A DNA stretch of 8,947 bases, taken from contig NZVW01000123.1 in NCBI GenBank assembly GCA_002697475.1, positions 1 through 8,947 on the forward strand. Direction: 5' to 3'. A program made the translations under genes and the position numbers. This document shows positions 1-6,359 of this stretch, in pieces (position 1 is the first letter of the stretch; each line of letters begins with the position of its first letter). The stretch comes from Aquimarina sp. Its GTDB lineage: Bacteria; Bacteroidota; Bacteroidia; Flavobacteriales; Flavobacteriaceae. Under the pieces are notes generated by a model, which saw nothing but the letters and a program-made list of their open reading frames with translations, was not told the DNA's origin and did not search any database.

Positions 1-405
1 ACGGTTAATCAGGTACATAAGGATATTATTAAAGATGCTCATCATACTGCCGCAAAATATGATAGTGACATCTCTGAGTTTGACAAAACTGATCTGAATG
101 AGATATACCTAGATAATTTCTTCGCTCCGTATGTTGAACAAAGTAAGGTTAAAATTGGGTGCCAATATATTAACGAATATCATATCAAGGAAAATGACAC
201 CATCCTTATTATTGGTAAAGTAGAGCATTTGTACTTAGAGATGGATAATGTCAAAGATGATGGATGGGTTGCACTGGACAAATCAGAAACGGTTGCCATA
301 GTTGGATTAGATGGTTATGCTTTACCTCAAATTATAGAACGCCTGAGTTATGCTAAACCTGATGAAAAGACTACATCCATCCTTAGTAAGCAAGAAAATA
401 CTTAA
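1..405 (+). CDS. Flavin reductase family protein (DIM6/NTAB type), C-terminal part, 5' truncated
   Basis: The reading frame is open from the first base and ends at TAA 403-405, leaving 134 residues; the start lies outside the window. The piece resembles the C-terminal half of flavobacterial FMN-binding split-barrel flavin reductases: an AHHTAAKYD stretch (residues 13-21) where the family has AHYTSAKF-like sequence, a barrel strand TILIIGKVEHL (67-77), and a tail with VGLDGYALP (101-109) before a short polar C-terminus. Proteins of this family bind FMN and reduce flavins with NAD(P)H, or serve as partners of flavin-dependent enzymes; the substrate cannot be told from this part. It is separated from the next gene by a terminator and belongs to an upstream unit. 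The family call rests on recognising conserved segments by eye. Confidence 0.8.
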   Translation, partial: TVNQVHKDIIKDAHHTAAKYDSDISEFDKTDLNEIYLDNFFAPYVEQSKVKIGCQYINEYHIKENDTILIIGKVEHLYLEMDNVKDDGWVALDKSETVAIVGLDGYALPQIIERLSYAKPDEKTTSILSKQENT

Positions 406-432
406 AACTTTATAATAACCTTAAGATTTATC

Positions 433-461
433 AACCTCTTTGCTATTGCGAAGGGGTTTTT
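433..461 (+). terminator. Rho-independent terminator after the flavin reductase gene
   Basis: AACCTCTT (433-440) pairs with AAGGGGTT (451-458) over 8 bp with one G-U pair and a 10-base loop, and the 3' arm runs straight into a five-T tract (457-461). It lies 28 bases after the flavin reductase stop and upstream of the kinase gene, so it probably insulates the two units. Confidence 0.75.
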
Positions 462-509
462 AATTATCTAATTTTAAACTGTAAATGAGTACTAACCTAT
501 TCGATCTTT

Positions 510-517
510 CACTTTTG
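510..517 (+). promoter_or_regulatory. Candidate Bacteroidota -7 element upstream of the histidine kinase
   Basis: CACTTTTG matches the Bacteroidota -7 consensus TAnnTTTG at all defined positions except the first. It lies 36 bases before the kinase ATG, which would give a leader of roughly 30 nt. I find no TTG -33 element at the usual spacing, so this is only a candidate. A 6-bp inverted repeat (GATCTT 503-508, AAGATC 533-538) flanks it and may be chance. Confidence 0.3.
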
Positions 518-553
518 TCAACTGCACTAGATAAGATCATCTGATTATTGTGT

Positions 554-1942
554 ATGAAAACCACTGTCAATCGACTTAAAGAAATTCCTGAATTTCAATC
601 TGTCCCTGAAGATCAATTACAATGGCTTGTAGAAAAAGGGGAACTTCAAAAATATGATAAGGGAGACTACGCGTTTAAAAAAGGAGACACCATCAATCAG
701 ATGTCTATAGTGCTTGAAGGAAAAATAGAAATACGTTTAGAGCAAAACGGAAATTTAAAAACTTTAGGTGTTATCGTAAAAAATGAAGTCACTGGTACTT
801 TACCTTTTTCGAGGTTAAGTTCTGCGATAGGTTATGGAGAAGTCATTGAGGATGCTACTGCTCTTGTTTTAGACAAAAGTTATTTTAAGGAAATGGTCTC
901 CAAACATTATGAACTTACGGAAACGCTTGTGCATCATATGACTTCAAGGGTTAGAGAGTTCACAAGATTCAACGTGCAGTCAGAAAAAATGATGGCGCTG
1001 GGAAAACTGTCTGCAGGTTTAGCTCACGAATTAAACAATCCTGCTTCTGCAATGCTAAGAAGCGCTAAAGCATTAAAAGATCATTTAGCAAATGTCCCTG
1101 ATAAATTCAAAAAAATAATTTCCGTAAAAGCCTCAGAAGAAACGATTGATAAAATAAATGACATTCTGTTTTCTAACATTACCAACAAGCCCCAAAATAA
1201 TATGAAGCTCATAGAGCGTAATCAAAAGGAAGAAGAGTTAGAGGAGTGGCTTGAAGACCATGGAGTGGATAATGCATATGAATTAACTGAAACTTTACTG
1301 GACTTTTGCATGGGAATCCCGGAAATGGAAGAAATATACAATGCCGGTTCCTCAGAAAATTTTCCGCAAACTATAGGATGGATAGAAAATGTTTTGACAA
1401 CAGAAAAAATGGTTGACGAGATTGAGGAAGCATCTAACCGAATTTCAGATCTGATTAAATCTATCAAGAGTTATACGCATATGGACAGAGCTCCTGAAAA
1501 AATGAAAGCTAATGTACATAAGGGTATCAAAAGCACTCTGACCATGCTTAATCACAAGCTAAAACAAAAAAACATACAGGTTATAAAAGACTTTAAGGAA
1601 GGGCTACCTGAAGCTATGCTTTATATCTCTGAAATGAATCAGGTATGGACTAATTTGATTGACAATGCTATTGATGCTATGGATGACAATGGTATTTTAA
1701 AAATAAGTACGGAGGTAGAAAATGGTAATATTAAAATACAAATTGTAGACAACGGATCTGGAATACCTGAAGAGCATTTACCTAAAATATTTGATCCATT
1801 TTTCACCACAAAATCGATTGGTAAAGGCACAGGGATGGGGTTAGAGGTTGTGCATAGAATAATTCAACAACATGAAGGGGATATTAGAGTAAATTCAAAA
1901 AAAGGTGAAACTATATTTACAATTTGCATCCCTATAGATTAA
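554..1942 (+). CDS. Soluble sensor histidine kinase with a CRP-like N-terminal domain
   Basis: 462 residues from ATG 554; a TTG two codons earlier (548) is a less likely start. No membrane segment is visible, so the kinase is probably cytoplasmic. Residues ~10-135 form a cyclic-nucleotide-binding-like beta-roll, but its phosphate-cassette region (~78-112) has TGTLPFSRL where CRP has FGE and an RAATV-like segment, so cAMP binding is doubtful. The H-box is LAHELNNP with H158 as predicted phosphoacceptor. A long acidic insertion (~171-290) separates it from the second dimerisation helix (~290-312). The ATPase domain has an N-box NLIDNAIDA (367-375), G1 DNGSG (399-403), F-box FDPFF (413-417) and G2 GKGTGMGL (423-430), all intact. 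It is the first gene of the cluster, 8 bp before an aldo/keto reductase. Its likely partner is the receiver-reductase two genes downstream, the only receiver in the window; this pairing is inferred. The signal is unknown. Confidence 0.9.
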   Translation: MKTTVNRLKEIPEFQSVPEDQLQWLVEKGELQKYDKGDYAFKKGDTINQMSIVLEGKIEIRLEQNGNLKTLGVIVKNEVTGTLPFSRLSSAIGYGEVIEDATALVLDKSYFKEMVSKHYELTETLVHHMTSRVREFTRFNVQSEKMMALGKLSAGLAHELNNPASAMLRSAKALKDHLANVPDKFKKIISVKASEETIDKINDILFSNITNKPQNNMKLIERNQKEEELEEWLEDHGVDNAYELTETLLDFCMGIPEMEEIYNAGSSENFPQTIGWIENVLTTEKMVDEIEEASNRISDLIKSIKSYTHMDRAPEKMKANVHKGIKSTLTMLNHKLKQKNIQVIKDFKEGLPEAMLYISEMNQVWTNLIDNAIDAMDDNGILKISTEVENGNIKIQIVDNGSGIPEEHLPKIFDPFFTTKSIGKGTGMGLEVVHRIIQQHEGDIRVNSKKGETIFTICIPID

Positions 1943-1950
1943 AATTAATT

Positions 1951-2787
1951 ATGAGAACTATAACAGATTTAAAAGGAACATTTACATTACATAACGGCGT
2001 ACAAATGCCTTATTTTGGCTTAGGTGTTTATCAGGCTGATAATGATAAGGAAGTGGAACAAGCAATTGAATGGGCACTTGAAACAGGATACAGACACGTA
2101 GATACTGCAAGCATCTATAAAAATGAGGAAGGAGTTGGAAGGGCTATCAAAAACACCAGTATTTCAAGAGAAGATATTTTTGTGGTGAGTAAAGTTTGGA
2201 ATTCAGATCAAGGATATGAAAGCACTATTAAAGCGTTTCATCAAAGTTTAAGCAAATTGCAATTAGAATATCTTGATCTTTATCTTGTACACTGGCCCGT
2301 AGAAGGTTTATATAAAGAAACCTGGAGAGCATTAGAACATCTTTATGAAGAGGGCTTAGTGAAAGCAATTGGTGTTAGTAATTTCTTAAAACATCATTTA
2401 GAGGATTTAATATCAGACTGCAAAGTAATACCTATGGTTAATCAGATGGAATTTCATCCCCATCTGGTACAGCAGGAATTACTCGATTTTTGTAATGCTA
2501 AATCCATACAATATGAAGCGTGGTCTCCCATGATGCAGGGTAAAATATTCGGTATGCAGGAATTTGATAAGCTTAAAAAGAAATATGATAAAACTGCTTC
2601 GCAAATCGTTCTACGATGGAATTTACAAAAAGGGGTTGTCACCATACCCAAATCGGTTAAAAAGGAACATATAGTATCCAATGCTGATATTTTTGATTTT
2701 GAGTTATCTGAAGAAGATATAAGCTTTTTAGATAATTTAGATCAAAATAAAAGAATCGGTCCGGATCCGGACAATTTTGATTTTTAA
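1951..2787 (+). CDS. Aldo/keto reductase, probably NADPH-dependent
   Basis: 278 residues from ATG 1951, 8 bp after the kinase stop; a longer reading from 1924 would overlap the kinase and add nine unconserved residues. It is a (beta/alpha)8-barrel of normal family length. The catalytic tetrad is complete: D51 (RHVDTA), Y56 (ASIYKNE), K81 (VVSKVWN) and H114 (YLVHWP). GVSNF (141-145), NQMEFHP (164-170) and the TIPKS motif (231-235) that binds the 2'-phosphate of NADPH are present, as is the usual GPDPDNFDF tail (270-278). The sequence resembles the diketogluconate-reductase/YvgN-like branch, whose members reduce various aldehydes and ketones, including methylglyoxal in some cases. The substrate here is not readable. 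Its place between a kinase and a redox response regulator suggests co-expression and a role in carbonyl or NADPH metabolism tied to that system, which is inference. Confidence 0.93.
   Translation: MRTITDLKGTFTLHNGVQMPYFGLGVYQADNDKEVEQAIEWALETGYRHVDTASIYKNEEGVGRAIKNTSISREDIFVVSKVWNSDQGYESTIKAFHQSLSKLQLEYLDLYLVHWPVEGLYKETWRALEHLYEEGLVKAIGVSNFLKHHLEDLISDCKVIPMVNQMEFHPHLVQQELLDFCNAKSIQYEAWSPMMQGKIFGMQEFDKLKKKYDKTASQIVLRWNLQKGVVTIPKSVKKEHIVSNADIFDFELSEEDISFLDNLDQNKRIGPDPDNFDF
2759..2772. repeat. Perfect 14-bp palindrome at the 3' end of the aldo/keto reductase gene
   Basis: GTCCGGATCCGGAC is identical to its reverse complement. As RNA it can form a 5-bp GC-rich stem with a GATC loop, followed by the T-rich AATTTTGATTTTTA just before and across the stop codon. 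It could weakly attenuate transcription into the receiver-reductase gene. It also encodes the conserved GPDPD segment, so codon choice alone may explain it. Confidence 0.6.
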
Positions 2788-2833
2788 GTAAAGAAAAATA
2801 GTATAATTAATCTAATATACGACAGGGGCAAAC

Positions 2834-4498
2834 ATGAAAAAACCAATCTTATTCCTATTAGATGATGATCCACAAGTTCTTCGTGCTATCAGCAGAGATA
2901 TAAAGACTGAGTACAGAGAACAATATAAAGTAATGTCGACGGACTCTCCTGGTGATGCCCTGGAAGCTCTGACTGAACTAAAAAAGAAAAATGAAGTAGT
3001 AGCCCTTTTTCTTGTAGATCAGAGAATGCCTGAAATGATGGGTGTTGAATTTCTTGAAAAAGCCAAGAAATATTACCCTGATGCAAAAAAGATTCTGCTA
3101 ACCGCTTACTCTGATACGGATGCTGCAATTAAAGCCATTAATGATGTGCAACTGGATTATTATCTACATAAACCATGGAACCCACCGGAAGAAAAACTTT
3201 ATCCTGTGATTAGTGATCAACTAAATTCATGGCAGCTCACGTACAAACCTGAATTTGAAGGTATCCGTGTCATTGGTTACCAATTTTCGCCTAAATCGCA
3301 CGACATTAAAGATTTTCTTTCTGCAAATCTCTTCCCTTTTAAGTGGTTAGATGTAGAAACCAGTCAGGAGGCTAAGGATATTATGGAGCTCCATAATGTT
3401 TCTGCAGCTGATCTGCCCGTTGTATCCATAGACAATGGAGAATGTATACAAAATCCTACAATACCTGAATTGGCTAAGGCATTAGGTCTTAACGCTACCC
3501 CTAAGGATAATCTTTATGATGTAGTTATTATTGGAGCCGGACCATCAGGTTTAGCCGCGGCTGTTTATGGAGGATCTGAGGGACTTAAAACCCTACTCAT
3601 AGAGAAACATGCTCCAGGCGGACAGGCTGGTACAAGTTCAAGGATTGAAAATTATCTGGGATTCCCTAACGGATTGAGTGGACAGGAACTTACTCATAGA
3701 GCTATAACCCAGGCTAAACGATTTGGTATCGAATTCCTTTCACCACAAGAAGTAACCTCGATAACAGAAAAAAATGGTTATAAAAGTCTCACTTTAAGTA
3801 ATGGCGACTGTATAAGCTCTAAAAGCGTTGTGATAACTACGGGAGTCAATTACAGGAAACTGGAAGCTGAAGGAATAGACAAGTTTACCGGAGCTGGTAT
3901 TTATTATGGATCATCTATGACAGAAGCACAGGCTTGTAGCAATAAAGAAGTATTCATTGTAGGAGGAGGTAATTCTGCAGGGCAATCCGCGGTATATTTA
4001 TCAAAATTTGCCAAAAATGTATACATCGTAATTAGAAAACCTGACCTAACCAGTAGTATGTCCAGTTATCTTATAGATCAAATCAATGCTATTGACAATA
4101 TTACGGTTTTAGGCAACACTGTAATTTCTGAAGCCATAGGAGAAAACGAAAGATTAACTCATCTAAACATCTCGAATAATGAAACCTCAACCACTAAAAA
4201 AGTACCTGCGGATGCGTTATTCATCTTTATAGGAGCAAGGCCTTATACAGATTGGATTGAGATGGATATCATAAAGAATGAGAAAGGATTCATTGAAACT
4301 GGCAGGGATCTGAGCAGGTATAAAAATTTTCGCAAGGTATGGAAGAAAGAAAGAGAACCATTTTTATTGGAAACATGTAGTCCGGGGATATTTGCTTCAG
4401 GAGATGTACGTGCCGGAGCGATGAACCGGGTAGCTTCTGCTGTTGGCGAAGGTGCTATGGCTATCAAATTTGTGCACGAATATCTGGCAGAAATTTAA
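2834..4498 (+). CDS. Response regulator fused to a thioredoxin-reductase-like FAD oxidoreductase lacking CxxC
   Basis: 554 residues from ATG 2834, with a Shine-Dalgarno-like AGGGG at 2824-2828. Domain order is as follows. Receiver (~4-130): acidic residues D10-D12, phosphoacceptor D62 (VDQRMP), T90 and K113 (HKPW), all intact. Glutaredoxin/thioredoxin-fold domain (~142-222): SPKS (152-155) sits where a CxxC would be, with a cis-Pro-like LPVV (194-197). TrxR-like domain (~227-554): FAD motif GAGPSG (234-239), PGGQ (261-264), second nucleotide motif GGGNSA (377-382) followed by basic R401-K402 suggesting NADPH, and the FAD-closing ASGDVRAG (521-528) and ASAVGEGA (534-541). Aligned by eye with bacterial TrxB, the catalytic CATC falls on GSSM (359-362). 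The four cysteines (204, 326, 368, 515) form no CxxC pair. It is likely a cytosolic, phosphorylation-controlled NAD(P)H:flavin oxidoreductase or flavin sensor rather than a disulfide reductase; its electron acceptor is unknown. Confidence 0.9.
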   Translation: MKKPILFLLDDDPQVLRAISRDIKTEYREQYKVMSTDSPGDALEALTELKKKNEVVALFLVDQRMPEMMGVEFLEKAKKYYPDAKKILLTAYSDTDAAIKAINDVQLDYYLHKPWNPPEEKLYPVISDQLNSWQLTYKPEFEGIRVIGYQFSPKSHDIKDFLSANLFPFKWLDVETSQEAKDIMELHNVSAADLPVVSIDNGECIQNPTIPELAKALGLNATPKDNLYDVVIIGAGPSGLAAAVYGGSEGLKTLLIEKHAPGGQAGTSSRIENYLGFPNGLSGQELTHRAITQAKRFGIEFLSPQEVTSITEKNGYKSLTLSNGDCISSKSVVITTGVNYRKLEAEGIDKFTGAGIYYGSSMTEAQACSNKEVFIVGGGNSAGQSAVYLSKFAKNVYIVIRKPDLTSSMSSYLIDQINAIDNITVLGNTVISEAIGENERLTHLNISNNETSTTKKVPADALFIFIGARPYTDWIEMDIIKNEKGFIETGRDLSRYKNFRKVWKKEREPFLLETCSPGIFASGDVRAGAMNRVASAVGEGAMAIKFVHEYLAEI

Positions 4499-4518
4499 AA
4501 TAATGTTGTAATGATTCC

Positions 4519-4557
4519 TGAATTCTTTCGACATACCACAAATGAAGAAAGAATTCA
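4519..4557. repeat. 11-bp perfect inverted repeat spanning the AraC-type start codon
   Basis: TGAATTCTTTC (4519-4529) and GAAAGAATTCA (4547-4557) are perfect reverse complements separated by 17 bases. The spacer holds the ATG (4542-4544) of the AraC-family gene, and the 3' arm encodes its first residues. It could be a DNA operator for autoregulation or an mRNA hairpin that presents the start codon in its loop. No Shine-Dalgarno sequence precedes the ATG. Confidence 0.65.
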
Positions 4558-5381
4558 ACGAATTTTCAACCGGGGCTGTACTAAAAATTGGAGACTTTGA
4601 ACTCCTTGAATCTTATAAAAAAAACAGAAGAACTAATTTTTTTACAGTCATTAGGGCTATCTCTGAAACATTACATGTTGAAGTAGATAATTTACCACTA
4701 CAGCTACAACCGGGTACAATGCTGGTGCTTACTCCTGATAATTATTTAAAAATTTTTGAAGCATCAGATAGTTTGGTTTATCAATTTAACAGAGACTTTT
4801 ATTGTATAAAAGATCACGATAGAGAAGTAAGTTGTGTTGGATTGCTTTTTTACGGCAACGACAGTGCCCCTGTAATTGATCTTCCTGAAAAAGAAATCTC
4901 TAAATTAGATCTTTTACACCAGGTTTTTCTTGATGAATTAGACACCATAGACACTATACAAGCAGAAATGCTAAGGATGTTAACGGCCAGATTAATTATT
5001 ACCGCAACCCGCCTAATAAAGCTACAAGGAAATATTGAAATAACCGATAAACAATCAGATTTATTGCGTAACTTTAATGTATTAGTTGAGACCCATTTTA
5101 GAACAGAGCATTCTGTAGGATTTTATGCTGAAAAGCTTTTTAAGTCTCCCAAGACTTTATCCAATACATTTTCAAAATATAATAAATCTCCATTACAAAT
5201 TATCCACGATAGAATAATTCTTGAAGCAAAAAGATTATTGATCTATTCTGATAAAACAAATAAAGAAATTGCATATGAACTTGGTTTTGATGATGCCTCT
5301 CATCTTAGCCGAATGTTTAAAAAACATACTAATTTATCCCCTACTCTTTTCAAAAAGAACTCTAACTTAATATCGGTTTAG
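4542..5381 (+). CDS. AraC-family transcriptional regulator
   Basis: 279 residues from ATG 4542, 43 bp after the receiver-reductase stop. The C-terminal ~100 residues hold the two AraC helix-turn-helix units: the first around 193-214 (FYAEKLFKSPKTLSNTF), the second around 241-262 (KEIAYELGFDDASHLSRMFK), ending with the family LSPTLFKK segment. The N-terminal part (~10-160) resembles the cupin-like sensing domain of Bacteroidota AraC proteins, with LQPGTMLVL (55-63) and the recognisable QFNRDFYCI (81-89) and VSCVGLLF (96-103) stretches; its ligand is unknown. It is probably a DNA-binding regulator of nearby genes, most plausibly the exported protein and DoxX pair downstream, or of itself through the inverted repeat at its start. 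It may be read through from the upstream cluster or have its own promoter; a near-match to the -7 consensus, TAATGTTG (4501-4508), lacks a -33 element. Confidence 0.92.
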   Translation: MKKEFNEFSTGAVLKIGDFELLESYKKNRRTNFFTVIRAISETLHVEVDNLPLQLQPGTMLVLTPDNYLKIFEASDSLVYQFNRDFYCIKDHDREVSCVGLLFYGNDSAPVIDLPEKEISKLDLLHQVFLDELDTIDTIQAEMLRMLTARLIITATRLIKLQGNIEITDKQSDLLRNFNVLVETHFRTEHSVGFYAEKLFKSPKTLSNTFSKYNKSPLQIIHDRIILEAKRLLIYSDKTNKEIAYELGFDDASHLSRMFKKHTNLSPTLFKKNSNLISV

Positions 5382-5422
5382 GGAAAAATTGACAAGAACA
5401 AAGGAATTTAGTCCATTCTTAA

Positions 5423-5478
5423 ATATCTGTACTTAACCTAATTTTGTATCATAATTAATAACAAAAGCATACAGATAT
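5423..5478. repeat. 9-bp inverted repeat flanking the promoter of the exported-protein gene
   Basis: ATATCTGTA (5423-5431) and TACAGATAT (5470-5478) are perfect reverse complements 38 bases apart. They bracket the -7 element at 5439-5446, and the right arm covers the first two bases of the ATG at 5477. The left arm lies upstream of the expected transcription start, so an operator is more likely than an RNA hairpin. A 9-bp match in AT-rich DNA could be chance. Confidence 0.4.
5439..5446 (+). promoter_or_regulatory. Bacteroidota -7 promoter element (TAnnTTTG) for the exported protein-DoxX unit
   Basis: TAATTTTG is an exact match to the Bacteroidota sigma factor -7 consensus TAnnTTTG and lies 31 bases before the ATG at 5477, giving a short leader of about 24 nt. 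No TTG is found at the usual -33 distance; the nearest upstream one (5389-5391) is too far. A promoter with a poor -33 element would suit control by an activator such as the AraC-type protein encoded just upstream. Confidence 0.5.
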
Positions 5479-5944
5479 GAAAACTAAATATATAATAACA
5501 GCATCAATTACACTAACTCTAATATTTACTAATAATCTTAAGGGTCAGGATTTATATCAGGATGAACTGGAAACAGTATATCTGACAAAATCCGATAAAG
5601 AAATAGTATATACTAATGACTTCTTAATATATAATGATATTTTAATCAACCAGGAAGAACTAAAATTTGCTAAAGAAATAAAAAAGGCAAAATTGAATAA
5701 CAATACTTTACTGTTTCTATCCCATTTATCAAATCTTGAGTTAGCAGAAGATGAATATCTAAAAATTATTAGACGTAGTGCTAATCGCAGTAAAACATCT
5801 GAAGAATTCGAGAATTTTTTAAAAGAAGAAATTCCTGAATTAAAAAATCAAATACAGGGGGATAAAATTTTAAATCACTTGTATATCATCTCCAGAAGAA
5901 ATACCTTTAACGGTAAGATTGATGCATTACCAAGTGTATTGTAA
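5477..5944 (+). CDS. Small exported protein of unknown function
   Basis: 155 residues from ATG 5477. I do not recognise a family. The N-terminus is a clear signal peptide: basic MKTK, a hydrophobic core (~6-18), and a likely signal-peptidase-I site after LKG (21-23), leaving glutamine 24 at the mature N-terminus, a frequent pattern in Bacteroidota. There is no cysteine anywhere, so it is neither a lipoprotein nor disulfide-bonded. The mature ~132 residues are charged and mainly helical in appearance, rich in Lys, Glu, Asn and Leu, with no transmembrane segment and no gliding-secretion (Por) tail domain. It is probably periplasmic. It follows a good -7 element and is 21 bp ahead of the DoxX-family gene, so the two are probably co-transcribed. 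Confidence 0.8.
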   Translation: MKTKYIITASITLTLIFTNNLKGQDLYQDELETVYLTKSDKEIVYTNDFLIYNDILINQEELKFAKEIKKAKLNNNTLLFLSHLSNLELAEDEYLKIIRRSANRSKTSEEFENFLKEEIPELKNQIQGDKILNHLYIISRRNTFNGKIDALPSVL

Positions 5945-5965
5945 TCCCACAACCACAATAAAGAA

Positions 5966-6337
5966 ATGAAAAAATATTTACCCCTAGCCCTTAGAATAAT
6001 AGTAGCTATTATTTTGATACAAACCTTACGTTTTAAATTTACCGCTCATCCTGATAGTGTATACATATTTTCAAAGGTAGGGATGGAGCCTTATGGTCGA
6101 ATTATTACCGGTGTAGTTGAACTCATCGCCGGAATACTAATTCTTATCCCAAAAACAGCCTGGATTGGTGCTAGTATTGCTTTAGGGGTTATTGGTGGTG
6201 CTATATTAATGCATTTGACTAAATTAGGAATTGAGGTAAATAATGATGGAGGTATACTTTTTATAACGGCTGTAGTCACTTTTATATTAAGTGGTTTAGT
6301 TTTGTGGAATAACAGAAAGGATATCAATTTTTTTTAA
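5966..6337 (+). CDS. DoxX-family membrane protein
   Basis: 123 residues from ATG 5966, with AAGAA directly before the start. It matches the short DoxX/DoxD-like proteins common in Flavobacteria, with the characteristic QTLRFKFTAHPDSV (19-32) and EPYGRIITGVVELIAG (41-56) segments. Four membrane helices are predicted at about 6-24, 46-62, 66-84 and 95-114, with a short polar tail. DoxX is named after a subunit associated with the archaeal thiosulfate:quinone oxidoreductase; most bacterial relatives have no assigned function, though a mycobacterial DoxX acts with superoxide dismutase and a thiosulfate sulfurtransferase-like protein in oxidative stress resistance. It is the second gene of the probable unit with the exported protein and ends 22 bp from the stop of the convergent cyclase gene. 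Confidence 0.88.
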   Translation: MKKYLPLALRIIVAIILIQTLRFKFTAHPDSVYIFSKVGMEPYGRIITGVVELIAGILILIPKTAWIGASIALGVIGGAILMHLTKLGIEVNNDGGILFITAVVTFILSGLVLWNNRKDINFF

Positions 6338-6343
6338 AAATTG
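6325..6343. terminator. Possible weak bidirectional terminator between convergent genes
   Basis: CAATTTTT (6325-6332) pairs with AAAAATTG (6336-6343) over 8 bp with a 3-base loop. It overlaps the DoxX stop and lies in the short gap before the end of the cyclase gene. A/T runs within the palindrome could act in both directions, but the stem is almost entirely A-T, so termination would be weak. Confidence 0.3.
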
Positions 6344-6359
6344 CTTAATCAGATTGGTT

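Noticed and set aside
548..553. TTG start two codons before the kinase ATG
   Set aside because: ATG at 554 is in frame and a stronger start; the extra Met-Cys residues have no support.
581..596. GAAATTC-ct-GAATTTC inverted repeat in the kinase gene, with similar strings near 4514 and 5830
   Set aside because: At 581 and 5830 it encodes Glu-Ile-Pro-Glu and at 4514 only part matches; similarity reflects AT-rich codon use rather than a repeat family.
1924..1950. Upstream extension of the aldo/keto reductase overlapping the kinase 3' end
   Set aside because: It starts on a TTG inside the kinase frame and adds residues with no family similarity; the ATG at 1951 gives the normal N-terminus and length.
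1222..3128. Short minus-strand open frames opposite the kinase, aldo/keto reductase and receiver-reductase
   Set aside because: All are 60-81 codons, lie opposite well-supported genes, and show no motifs or start signals.
5389..5394. TTGACA resembling a sigma-70 -35 box
   Set aside because: No acceptable -10 lies 16-18 bases downstream, and it is too far from the TAATTTTG element to be its -33 partner.
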